Shown: positions 1-5,930, counted from the first letter of the stretch. The stretch is 8,155 nucleotides of DNA from Clostridia bacterium (GCA_900767015.1 CAAFXQ010000123.1:1-8155); one strand, 5' to 3'. The notes: generated by a model from the letters alone, not told the origin. Program-made: numbers and translations.

Positions 1-633
1 ACAGACACGCTTGAAGAAGTCGTTTCCATTTCGATTGAGTACGGATATTCACGAATACCGGTTTTCCACGAGGATCCCGACAACATCATCGGTATTATCT
101 ATATCAAGGATCTGCTCAAATACGTGTCCGGCTCGCTTCCGAAAGACATCAAGCCCACAGACGTTATGCGTCAGGCCTATTATGTTCCGTTCAGCAAAAG
201 CTGCGGTCAGCTTTTTAATGAAATGACCGAAAAGCGGATTCAGATGGCAGTTGTTGTTGACGAATACGGCGGTACAGCCGGTATCATCACTATGGAGGAC
301 TTAATCGAAGCCATTGTCGGAAACATCAGAGACGAATATGACGACGAGGACGAGGAAATCGTCGAGGTGGACGAAAACACCTTCACCGTTGACGGTACGG
401 CGTATATTGAAGAGGTCAACGAGCTTGTCGGCGACGTGATTCCCGAGGGAGACTACGACACCTTGGGCGGCTTTATCATCAGTCAGCTCGGCTTTCTTCC
501 GAAGGACGGCGATATGAACTGCGTCACCTATCAGAACCTGAAATTTACAATTCTGAACGTTGAGGACAAACGAATCGGCAAGGTTAAGGTTGAAAAATTA
601 CCGACCGAGGACAGTGCTCAGCCGGAGGAATAA
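1..633 (+). CDS. CBS-pair/CorC-HlyC domain membrane protein, C-terminal part (hemolysin/CNNM family)
   Basis: The open frame runs in from the left edge, giving 210 residues and a TAA stop. Residues 1-42 are the end of a first CBS domain and about 55-110 a second CBS domain. The second carries the family's VVDEYGGTAGIITMEDLIE-type signature at 85-103. Residues 112-119 are an acidic Asp/Glu run, and about 120-200 form the C-terminal CorC/transporter-associated domain (VDGTAYIEEVNEL, then DTLGGFIISQLGFLPKDGD). In this family the missing N-terminus is a DUF21/CNNM transmembrane domain, and the CBS pair binds adenosine nucleotides and gates divalent-cation (Mg2+/Co2+) transport. The old name hemolysin is usually misleading. 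The TM region lies outside the window, so the transport role rests on family knowledge. It is followed by a terminator and a convergent gene, so it is the last gene of its transcript. Confidence 0.92.
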   Translation, partial: TDTLEEVVSISIEYGYSRIPVFHEDPDNIIGIIYIKDLLKYVSGSLPKDIKPTDVMRQAYYVPFSKSCGQLFNEMTEKRIQMAVVVDEYGGTAGIITMEDLIEAIVGNIRDEYDDEDEEIVEVDENTFTVDGTAYIEEVNELVGDVIPEGDYDTLGGFIISQLGFLPKDGDMNCVTYQNLKFTILNVEDKRIGKVKVEKLPTEDSAQPEE

Positions 634-643
634 TAAAAAAGTA

Positions 644-680
644 CGGGAATCGGACACAGAGGTTCGGTTCCCGAATTTTT
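644..680 (+). terminator. Intrinsic terminator of the CBS/CorC gene, possibly bidirectional
   Basis: Arms 644-654 and 663-673 pair over 11 positions in the plus-strand RNA, two of them G-U wobbles, with an 8-nt loop. AATTTTT follows. On the minus strand the same stem has two A-C mismatches but is followed by a T run (complement of A 635-640), so it may also stop the convergent GH27 gene, whose stop codon lies at 679-681. Confidence 0.8.
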
Positions 681-1938
681 ATTCAAAATAAAATGCTTTT
701 GCCCCGTGGGACGGAAGGCTTACCGTAAACGGCGAATCGGATTTCACCTGTTTGCCCGTCCAAAGCTCGAAGCCCTCGGCGGTATTTTTGATGCTGAGGC
801 TTTGGGAGTCGACTTCAATCTTTCCGTCGGCTTCGCTTAAATTGAAGACGGCGACATACTTCCCTTTTTCGGCGCTGTCGGCTGTCCATAGTACATATTC
901 GTTGCCGTCGGCTTTCCACCGCTTGGCTTGGCTTGCCCGGCGGGAATTTTTGTGCATTTTCAGTATTTCTCTGTTTGTCAGAAGTCCGAGCGTAAACCCG
1001 TCAAGCTTCGTCAGCTCCCCGCCTATCATCAGCGGCGAACGGAAAATTGACCAAAGGGTCATCATCGTGATTTGCTCGTCCTTTGTAAAGCGTGTCCGGT
1101 TTTCGGGCGAATAGACCTGATTGATTGCGCCGACGGGCAGCATATCCGCATCGGGAAAGCCGCCTTTTCCGCAAAACGGCGCCCACTTCTCTGCCCGTTC
1201 AAACATGGCGTACAGGTCACGCCACTTATCCCAGAAGTCGTCGGTCATGCGCCACATATCGGCATATTGTCCGTACAAATCGGCTTTTTCCAAGATTGCA
1301 GGGCCGGGGGAAAGACTTAACACCATATCCCGTCCGCAATTTTTCAGACATTCGCTTATTACAATCAACTCGTCCTCGGCGTGAGACAGCTCTCTTGCTA
1401 TATCGTCGCACTTGATAAGGTCAACGCCCCACGAGGCGTAAAGCTCGAAAAGGCTTTCGTAGTATTCCCTTGCGCCCTCTTTTTTCGCATCAACACCGTA
1501 CATATCGGTATTCCAATGACAGATGTCGTCCGTTTTGGCAATCTCACGGGGCAAGGCGGTACTGTTTTTGATCTTTGTGTTTCCGTGCACCGCCTGTCTC
1601 GGAATACCCCGCATGATATGAATCCCGAACTTCAGCCCTAAGGAATGAACAAAGTCCGCAAGCGGAGCAAAGCCCTTGCCGCCGCCTGAAGACGGAAAGC
1701 GGTTTTCGGCGGGGATAAGACGGGAATACTCGTCCATGCAAAGCGGGGCAAAAGCGTTATACGAATGAGATTTTGCCGCCGGCTCATACCACTGAATGTC
1801 GACGACGATGTACTCCCAGCCGTAGGGCTTAAGATGTTTTGCCATATATTCGGCGTTCTTTCTGACTGTCTCTTCCGTGACCGCCGCACCGTAGCAGTCC
1901 CAGCTGTTCCACCCCATGGGTGCTCTTTCAAGCATCAT
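679..1938 (-). CDS. GH27-family alpha-galactosidase-like glycoside hydrolase
   Basis: The 419-residue product has a TIM barrel over about residues 1-325 and a C-terminal beta-sandwich over about 335-419. Family landmarks are PMGWNSWDCYG at 7-17, LGLKFGIHIMRG at 100-111, the nucleophile strand LIKCDD (Asp178 by alignment to human alpha-Gal A Asp170), and WRMTDDFWDKW at 229-239 (Asp234 matches the acid/base Asp231). No signal peptide is seen, so it should act in the cytoplasm, probably on imported galactosides. The frame is open to an ATG at 1983, but 1938 is chosen because AGGAAAGGAAG (1945-1955) lies six bases upstream. An adjacent ATG at 1935 is also possible. One oddity: the usual Asp-Asp before Trp in the second strand reads Asp-Ile-Gln-Trp (47-50), so the substrate-contacting second Asp is missing and the substrate is uncertain. 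It is divergent from an acyltransferase. Confidence 0.9.
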   Translation of the reverse strand: MMLERAPMGWNSWDCYGAAVTEETVRKNAEYMAKHLKPYGWEYIVVDIQWYEPAAKSHSYNAFAPLCMDEYSRLIPAENRFPSSGGGKGFAPLADFVHSLGLKFGIHIMRGIPRQAVHGNTKIKNSTALPREIAKTDDICHWNTDMYGVDAKKEGAREYYESLFELYASWGVDLIKCDDIARELSHAEDELIVISECLKNCGRDMVLSLSPGPAILEKADLYGQYADMWRMTDDFWDKWRDLYAMFERAEKWAPFCGKGGFPDADMLPVGAINQVYSPENRTRFTKDEQITMMTLWSIFRSPLMIGGELTKLDGFTLGLLTNREILKMHKNSRRASQAKRWKADGNEYVLWTADSAEKGKYVAVFNLSEADGKIEVDSQSLSIKNTAEGFELWTGKQVKSDSPFTVSLPSHGAKAFYFE

Positions 1939-1944
1939 TTGTGT

Positions 1945-1955
1945 CTTCCTTTCCT
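1945..1955 (-). promoter_or_regulatory. Ribosome binding site fixing the GH27 start
   Basis: The minus-strand purine run AGGAAAGGAAG ends six bases before the ATG at 1938-1936. The upstream in-frame ATG at 1983 has no comparable Shine-Dalgarno sequence, so the 15 extra residues it would add (rich in Lys, Arg and Gln) are unlikely to be translated. Confidence 0.65.
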
Positions 1956-1977
1956 GTTTCGTTTTCCTGCATTTGTC

Positions 1978-2006
1978 TTGCAAAAATCAGTTTTTGCCTG
2001 TATAAT
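1978..2006 (+). promoter_or_regulatory. Sigma-A-type promoter of the acyltransferase gene
   Basis: TTGCAA at 1978-1983 (4/6 to the -35 consensus), a 17-bp spacer, and a perfect TATAAT at 2001-2006, about 30 bases before the start codon. The -10 box lies inside a 19-bp dyad at 1999-2017. Confidence 0.7.
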
Positions 2007-2017
2007 CGGTTTATACA
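1999..2017. promoter_or_regulatory. 19-bp imperfect palindrome over the -10 box, candidate operator in the divergent spacer
   Basis: The sequence TGTATAATCGGTTTATACA is symmetric about position 2008, with eight of nine base pairs matching and only 2006/2010 mismatched. It covers the whole -10 box and the likely transcription start of the acyltransferase. It sits in the 98-bp spacer shared with the divergent GH27 gene, so a repressor bound here could act on both. The binding protein is unknown. Confidence 0.4.
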
Positions 2018-2026
2018 CGATCTTCC

Positions 2027-2031
2027 GGAGG
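2027..2031 (+). promoter_or_regulatory. Ribosome binding site of the acyltransferase gene
   Basis: GGAGG lies five bases before the ATG at 2037. It rules out a start further upstream (the frame is open from 1920), which would also run backwards through the promoter. Confidence 0.75.
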
Positions 2032-2036
2032 ATATC

Positions 2037-3104
2037 ATGATTCTATTTTTACTGTTCATTATAATGATCGCCTTTGTCGGTCTCAAAGCGGCAAAGCCCG
2101 GTGAATTCTTCGACGACTATATGACAAGAGAGAGCACGACCGCCGTAAACGGGATTTTTGTTCTCCTGATTTTCTTAAGCCACGCCGAAGGATACATTGA
2201 GGCGAGCGGTGCACTCGACAGCGCCTATCTGACCTTTAAAAACAATATGCTTCAGCTTGTTGTGGTGTCGTTTTTGTTCTATTCGGGCTACGGCATAACG
2301 GAGTCGATCAAACACAAAGGACAGGCTTATGTCCGTTCTATTCCGGCAAGACGCTTTTTCAAAGTGTATTACCGTATGGTCATCTGCGTGTGCCTGTTTA
2401 TCGTCTTAAACCTGATTATCAGGCAAAACTACAGCCTGAAAAGGACGCTGCTCGCCTTTACGGGCTGGACGGGCATCGGCAACAGCAATTGGTATATTTT
2501 CGTCATTCTCGTGTTGTATCTTTTCGTTTTTCTGTCATTCTCGGTGTTCAGAAAGCATCTTTGGCCGGGCGTAATTCTTACGACAATCCTTTCGGTTGCC
2601 CTTGTGCTTGTTCAGATAAAGCTCGGAAGAAAGGGCTGGACCTACAACACGGTGATGCTCTTTCCGACCGGCATGATTTTTTCGTTAATCAAAGAGCCGT
2701 TCGAAAAAATCGTAAAACGAAACGATTCGCTCTGGTTCCTGTCCGTCGGAGCGGTTGCCGCCGGCTTTACCGTTCTCCATTATCTTGAGCCGAAAAACAT
2801 CGTCACCTATTCCCTTTGGGCGATTTTCTTCATGATGCTTCTGGTCTTGCTCACGATGAAAATTCAGCTTAACAACCCGATACTTTCCTGGTTCGGCTCC
2901 CACGTTTTCAGCGTATATATGCTTCAGCGAACCCCGATGATATTCCTGTCCTATATCGGATTCAACGAAAAAAACAAGTATGCTTTTGTTGCGGTAAGCT
3001 TTGCGGCGACCGTGATTTTATCGTATTTCTTCGAAAGGATCACCGAAAAAACCGACGCGCTGCTATTCAAAAAAGCGAAAACGGACAACCGCACAAGCGC
3101 TTAA
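2037..3104 (+). CDS. Acyltransferase 3 family integral membrane protein
   Basis: The 355-residue product has about ten hydrophobic segments, for example near 1-15, 36-52, 70-86, 111-128, 151-171, 176-194, 204-217, 232-250, 256-274 and 314-332. The layout resembles the acyltransferase 3 (OafA/WecH-like) family, which acylates sugars of envelope polysaccharides or lipids at the membrane. Matching elements are FLSHAEG (His49) in an early helix where the family's conserved His sits, FLFYSGYGI at 79-87, the basic loop ARRFFKVYYR at 104-113, GNSNWYIF at 148-155, and a late SVYMLQRTP at 292-300 where many members have a His instead of Gln297. The start at 2037 is chosen over an open upstream frame because GGAGG (2027-2031) lies five bases before it and the promoter ends at 2006. 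Overlap with the convergent phosphatase is four bases. The acceptor is unknown. Confidence 0.78.
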   Translation: MILFLLFIIMIAFVGLKAAKPGEFFDDYMTRESTTAVNGIFVLLIFLSHAEGYIEASGALDSAYLTFKNNMLQLVVVSFLFYSGYGITESIKHKGQAYVRSIPARRFFKVYYRMVICVCLFIVLNLIIRQNYSLKRTLLAFTGWTGIGNSNWYIFVILVLYLFVFLSFSVFRKHLWPGVILTTILSVALVLVQIKLGRKGWTYNTVMLFPTGMIFSLIKEPFEKIVKRNDSLWFLSVGAVAAGFTVLHYLEPKNIVTYSLWAIFFMMLLVLLTMKIQLNNPILSWFGSHVFSVYMLQRTPMIFLSYIGFNEKNKYAFVAVSFAATVILSYFFERITEKTDALLFKKAKTDNRTSA

Positions 3105-3113
3105 TGTCTTGTG
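3092..3113. repeat. Short inverted repeat bracketing two overlapping stop codons
   Basis: CACAAG (3092-3097) and CTTGTG (3108-3113) are perfect complements around a 10-base loop holding the shared TTAA. No U-tract follows on either strand, so this is at best a weak hairpin between the convergent genes. Confidence 0.3.
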
Positions 3114-3820
3114 TCGTCCTCGTAGCATTCACAAAACCGTGCGGCAAAGGAAATGGGCTGACCGCCCGCATATAAATGAGACGTATCCCCGAAGGCATTG
3201 ATCCGGAAAACGGCAATGCCTTCTTCTCTTTCCTCGGTGATTGCCGTTGTGACGCTTGTCGGAAGCGCAACGAAGTTATGCCACAAAAGCATCGGCGACA
3301 TACCGATCAGATGAGACAGCATGATGCACTCGACACCGAAATGACAAAACAGTACGATTTTGTCGTGATTGCTTCTCTCGGCCCGGAAAATCCGTCCGTC
3401 ATGAACGTAGCCGTGCTTTTTCAAAAGCGCATCGAGTCCGTCACAGACCCGTTTGTATTCCTCTTTGACATTCACGGTTTTCATCAAGGCCGTATCATAC
3501 CACTTTTCGCCGTAGTAGTCATCAATTCCCGTCCAGTCAGACGGCAGTCTGTCCCAGCACTGTTCGGGCGGCTTGAGCGGACCTGTCTTTACCTTGCCCT
3601 CAAACTCACGAAGCCAGTCGAGCGTTTCCGCCTTTTTCGAAACAAGCTTCAGCGTATAAGAAGCCGTCTTTTGCGCTCTTCCCAACGGGGAACAGTAAAA
3701 ATAGTCGGCGTTTTCCTTTTCCAAGCGTTTTGCTAAAAGCTTCGCTTCTTTTTTACCCTCTTTTGTCAGAGAGTCAAGCACATAATTCGGATCGCCGTGG
3801 CGAACAATAATAAGCTGCAT
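3101..3820 (-). CDS. Histidine phosphatase family protein (phosphoglycerate mutase-like)
   Basis: The 239-residue product opens with the family's VRHGD motif: His8 is the phospho-accepting His, and Arg7 and Gly9 flank it. CSPLGRAQKTA supplies the second Arg (Arg48), LREFEG supplies the candidate acid/base Glu74 (or Glu72), and LFCHFG supplies the second catalytic His160. All core residues of a branch-1 histidine phosphatase are present, so it should be an active cytoplasmic phosphatase or mutase. The substrate cannot be told from sequence. At 239 residues it is somewhat longer than typical small members. The ATG at 3820 is preceded by GAAAGGG with an 8-base gap, and the upstream HTH gene ends only 13 bases away, so the two are translated from one mRNA. 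Its stop codon overlaps that of the convergent acyltransferase. Confidence 0.9.
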   Translation of the reverse strand: MQLIIVRHGDPNYVLDSLTKEGKKEAKLLAKRLEKENADYFYCSPLGRAQKTASYTLKLVSKKAETLDWLREFEGKVKTGPLKPPEQCWDRLPSDWTGIDDYYGEKWYDTALMKTVNVKEEYKRVCDGLDALLKKHGYVHDGRIFRAERSNHDKIVLFCHFGVECIMLSHLIGMSPMLLWHNFVALPTSVTTAITEEREEGIAVFRINAFGDTSHLYAGGQPISFAARFCECYEDDTRH

Positions 3821-3833
3821 TTATTTTTCCCTT

Positions 3834-4079
3834 TCAGTCTTTAAAAGTTTTCTCCGTTTCGGTCTCAATTTGTCTGACAAGCTCGTGCGGCTTCATTTCA
3901 AGCGCATTTGCAATTTTCCAAAGCGTTTCAAAATTTGCTTTTTTTGCGCCGCTTTCAATCATCGCAAGATGACTTCTGCCAAGCCCGGCAAAGCCGCTTA
4001 AAACCTCCTGAGTCAATCCTTTTTCTTTTCTCAGCCGGCGAATCACCGCACCGACCGCTTTCTCGTTATATTCCGTCAT
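3834..4079 (-). CDS. Small XRE-family helix-turn-helix transcriptional regulator
   Basis: The 81-residue product is almost entirely one HTH_3/Cro-CI domain. It runs through AVIRRLRKEKGLTQEVLSGFA (helices 1-2), LGRSHLAMIESGAKKANFETL (recognition helix and turn) and WKIANALEMKPHELV (helix 5), followed by a short charged tail. There is no sensor domain. It probably binds DNA as a dimer and may repress its own transcription. The frame is open back to 4217, but that would overlap the stop of the DUF188 gene. The ATG at 4079 is chosen because GAGG (4088-4091 on the plus strand) lies eight bases upstream and the HTH domain begins right after. The histidine phosphatase follows 13 bases downstream. 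The spacer upstream holds alternating GACAA/TTGTC half-sites that could be its operator. Confidence 0.88.
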   Translation of the reverse strand: MTEYNEKAVGAVIRRLRKEKGLTQEVLSGFAGLGRSHLAMIESGAKKANFETLWKIANALEMKPHELVRQIETETEKTFKD

Positions 4080-4138
4080 TGCACACACCTCTTTATTAGT
4101 AAGTGTACAAATAACGGCGGAAAATTCGTCTACGATAG

Positions 4139-4168
4139 TTGACAAAACGTAACTTTGTCTGCTAAAAT
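4139..4168 (+). promoter_or_regulatory. Consensus-like promoter reading antisense into the DUF188 gene
   Basis: TTGACA at 4139-4144 (perfect), an 18-bp spacer, and TAAAAT at 4163-4168 (5/6). Transcription would start near 4175, at the 3' end of the minus-strand DUF188 gene, and run antisense to it. No plus-strand gene lies downstream. It may be a chance match in an operator-like sequence, or a source of antisense RNA. Confidence 0.35.
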
Positions 4169-4174
4169 AGACAA
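4141..4174. promoter_or_regulatory. Alternating GACAA/TTGTC half-sites, candidate operator of the XRE regulator
   Basis: GACAAA (4141-4146) and TTTGTC (4154-4159) form one inverted repeat. TTGTCT (4155-4160) and AGACAA (4169-4174) form a second that shares the middle half-site. They lie about 60-95 bases upstream of the regulator's start codon. Binding by that regulator is an inference from position. Confidence 0.35.
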
Positions 4175-4176
4175 TG

Positions 4177-4614
4177 TCACCGTTTTTCTCCGAGGATTTT
4201 CCGAAGCATATTCTCAAAAGCCCTGTCCTGCCGGGCAGTTCTCTTCGGCGGACCTTTGAGATGCTTTTTGCTCATTCTTGCCTTTTTGGCGGCGTACCGT
4301 GACGCTAAAAGCGAATCAATATTGAACGCTGTGATTTCAAGTCCGTTCTGTGTCAGCACTCTGCCCTTTTTCGAAAGCACCATCGCTGCAAGGCCGTAAT
4401 CCTGCGTCACGACAAGGTCGCCCGATTCAACGTGATTCACAATCGCAAAGTCCGCACTGTCCGCCCCTTTATCGACGGTGACGGTTTCGACGCCGTCAAG
4501 ATGAAATTCATGGCTCGTATCGCAGAAAATAACAGTCGGTATGCCGTATTCTTTTGCAACGAAAACGGTCAGCCGCACAACGGGACAGCCGTCGGCATCA
4601 ATCAGGATCCTCAT
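4177..4614 (-). CDS. YaiI/YqxD family (DUF188) protein
   Basis: The 145-residue product has the family's full motif set. These are the opening RILIDADGCPV with Asp6 and Asp8, VDKGADSADFAIVN at 47-60 with conserved Asp52 and Asp55, LVVTQDYGLAAM at 67-78 with Asp72, and the C-terminal KGPPKRTARQDRAFE at 120-134. The acidic cluster resembles PIN/NYN-type nuclease folds. The biochemical role is not established, so a nuclease activity is only suggested. Length is normal for the family. The start at 4614 is preceded by AGGGTGA about nine bases away and by an extended -10 promoter. It is first in the minus-strand cluster. The gap to the XRE gene is 97 bases, so co-transcription with it is possible but not certain. 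Confidence 0.92.
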   Translation of the reverse strand: MRILIDADGCPVVRLTVFVAKEYGIPTVIFCDTSHEFHLDGVETVTVDKGADSADFAIVNHVESGDLVVTQDYGLAAMVLSKKGRVLTQNGLEITAFNIDSLLASRYAAKKARMSKKHLKGPPKRTARQDRAFENMLRKILGEKR

Positions 4615-4653
4615 ATAGTCTTCACCCTATGTTGTTTTTTTAACCTTGCTTTC

Positions 4654-4681
4654 AGTATAACACAACGGGCCGAAAATGCAA
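4654..4681 (-). promoter_or_regulatory. Extended -10 promoter of the DUF188 gene
   Basis: On the minus strand TATACT (4659-4654) is preceded by TGT (4662-4660), giving the TGn extended -10 motif. TTGCAT (4681-4676) stands 16 bases upstream as a weak -35. The -10 box ends about 40 bases before the ATG. Confidence 0.55.
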
Positions 4682-4722
4682 GTGAGAAAACGGCTGTCAC
4701 AAGCAAAGCCGAAAACAGCCTC

Positions 4723-4757
4723 AAAAAAATCCCCGCAGACACACCGTTCTGCAGGGA
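4723..4757 (-). terminator. Intrinsic terminator of the DUF2804-like gene
   Basis: Arms 4748-4757 and 4730-4739 form a 10-bp stem with an 8-base loop. The one non-Watson-Crick position is a G-U wobble in minus-strand RNA but a C-A mismatch on the plus strand. Seven U residues (complement of A 4723-4729) follow at once, fixing the minus orientation. It lies about 35 bases past the stop codon. Confidence 0.88.
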
Positions 4758-4769
4758 ATCAATTTTTAC

Positions 4770-4783
4770 ACGGCTTCGGCCGT
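4770..4783. repeat. Small hairpin just after the DUF2804-like stop codon
   Basis: ACGGC (4770-4774) and GCCGT (4779-4783) pair around a 4-base loop; read on the plus strand it is a C(UUCG)G tetraloop. There is no U-tract on the minus side, so it is not itself a terminator. It may simply stabilise the 3' end. Confidence 0.35.
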
Positions 4784-4790
4784 CAGCCGA

Positions 4791-5849
4791 TCAGAATCGC
4801 AGGCTCTTGTCCTCACCGATGCCGTACATTCCGTCGAGTATGTATTTGTTGCCGTCGGGGTCACAGACAAAGCCCGAAAGCTCACCGAACGTGATGTGGT
4901 AATTGATGTCAATAACGCCCGCCGGAACACGCATCAGGAAGCGGTCGCCGATATCAAAAATAATATCGGTCATTCCGTAAACGTCCTTGATCCGCCATTT
5001 GTTATAGCTTAAATGCTCAAAGCGTACGGGAGTCAGAAGTGTTGTCTTGCCCTCGAACCAGATCAGGTTTTCGTTGTAGTCGTTCTGGTTAACGGACTGA
5101 TTTCTTGTCAGGTTGAAGCCAAAATACTGCATCTTGCCGTCAATCTCTTTTTTGCCCATAGTTGTTACCCAATCGTAATGCGCCTTATACGGATAATATC
5201 CTCTGTGGTCGTCGATGATGGCGGTGCTGTTTTCGTCGGCCTCGTATCTCTTTCCGTTGACCTCGATATAGCCCGTGACCTTAAAGAGATCCTTTTGAGA
5301 ATAAAGCGGTCTGTTGTCACCGAACGGAATCGAAACGATGCTCGGAAGCGAAACCCGGTCAAGCTGAACATCATAGCTGATACAGCCGCTCTTGTCATCG
5401 CTTGCCGTACCTCTTACAAAGGCCTGCCCTTTTTCAAAATAGTTGCTGCAACGGAAATGAACCACCTTGCCTCTCGATTCGGTCGGGTCGCCGTTGAGAA
5501 GCGTCTTTGAAATGACGGCGTCTTTTTTCGGGAGCATATCCTGCCAATAGATCAGCTTTCTCTTTGCTTTGTCATAGCAGATCGTAAGTCCTGTTCCGAA
5601 AATACCCATATCGCACACAGCGGTCAGCACGATTATGTCCTGAAAATGAAGCTCAATCGCCTCCCAAAGAGTAAGGCGAAGCTTGTTAAAGGCGTTCGGA
5701 AGCGCAGACGGACGGTCAACGCTCAAGAAATCCATTCTTTGAAATTCCTTGTCAAAGGTTCCGAAATAAGCTCTTCCGCTCGGATCGACAATATTCGTCG
5801 GAGTCGGCACCGCTTTTCTTTTTTCGGAAAGCACATCGTTAAAATTCAT
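4791..5849 (-). CDS. DUF2804-like protein of unknown function
   Basis: The 352-residue product has no signal peptide or membrane segment and is rich in beta-strand-like stretches, as in a duplicated lipocalin-like barrel. The resemblance to DUF2804 rests on DDHRGYYPYKAHYDW at 213-227 and the C-terminal ILDGMYGIGEDKSLRF at 337-352, with aromatic-rich strands between (YFGFNLTRNQSVNQNDYNEN at 242-261). No catalytic motif is evident. DUF2804 proteins have no firmly established role; a lipid- or hydrophobic-ligand-related one is only a guess from fold. The frame is open to 5894, but the start at 5849 is preceded by AAGGAGAG seven bases away, while the earlier ATG would overlap the -10 box. It is a single-gene unit with a perfect-consensus promoter, a palindrome at the -35 box and its own terminator, so it is probably well expressed and repressible. 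Confidence 0.65.
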   Translation of the reverse strand: MNFNDVLSEKRKAVPTPTNIVDPSGRAYFGTFDKEFQRMDFLSVDRPSALPNAFNKLRLTLWEAIELHFQDIIVLTAVCDMGIFGTGLTICYDKAKRKLIYWQDMLPKKDAVISKTLLNGDPTESRGKVVHFRCSNYFEKGQAFVRGTASDDKSGCISYDVQLDRVSLPSIVSIPFGDNRPLYSQKDLFKVTGYIEVNGKRYEADENSTAIIDDHRGYYPYKAHYDWVTTMGKKEIDGKMQYFGFNLTRNQSVNQNDYNENLIWFEGKTTLLTPVRFEHLSYNKWRIKDVYGMTDIIFDIGDRFLMRVPAGVIDINYHITFGELSGFVCDPDGNKYILDGMYGIGEDKSLRF

Positions 5850-5885
5850 TGTATCTCTCTCCTTTTGGTAAAATCGTTTAATAAT

Positions 5886-5913
5886 ATTATACATCAGTCG
5901 AAAAAAATGTCAA
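5886..5913 (-). promoter_or_regulatory. Perfect-consensus sigma-A promoter of the DUF2804-like gene
   Basis: Minus-strand TTGACA (5913-5908), a 16-bp spacer containing a seven-T run, and TATAAT (5891-5886). Both hexamers are exact. The start codon is about 37 bases downstream of the -10 box. This is the strongest promoter in the window. Confidence 0.85.
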
Positions 5914-5922
5914 CTGTTGACA
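5908..5922. promoter_or_regulatory. Perfect 15-bp palindrome over the -35 box, candidate operator
   Basis: TGTCAACTGTTGACA is perfectly symmetric about position 5915. Its left half is the -35 hexamer of the DUF2804-like promoter, so a dimeric repressor here would block RNA polymerase. The regulator is not identified. Confidence 0.5.
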
Positions 5923-5930
5923 AGGTTTAA

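Noticed and set aside
1939..1983. Upstream in-frame ATG that would extend the GH27 enzyme by 15 residues
   Set aside because: The added peptide is Lys/Arg/Gln-rich and unlike the family N-terminus. The good ribosome binding site lies downstream of this ATG, within the extension.
3176..3736. 186-codon plus-strand frame opposite the histidine phosphatase
   Set aside because: The opposite strand holds every catalytic motif of the phosphatase; this frame shows no family features and is a shadow.
4080..4217. N-terminal extension of the XRE regulator to 127 residues
   Set aside because: It would overlap the DUF188 stop and cover the operator-like spacer, while a ribosome binding site and the start of the HTH domain fit the ATG at 4079.
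3834..4614. Toxin-antitoxin pair made of the DUF188 protein and the XRE regulator
   Set aside because: DUF188 resembles PIN-type folds only loosely, the 97-base gap is unlike tight toxin-antitoxin operons, and the regulator is coupled to the phosphatase instead.
5646..5930. 94-codon plus-strand frame opposite the DUF2804-like gene
   Set aside because: It is the complement of a well-supported gene and its promoter, has no ribosome binding site and encodes a basic low-complexity peptide.
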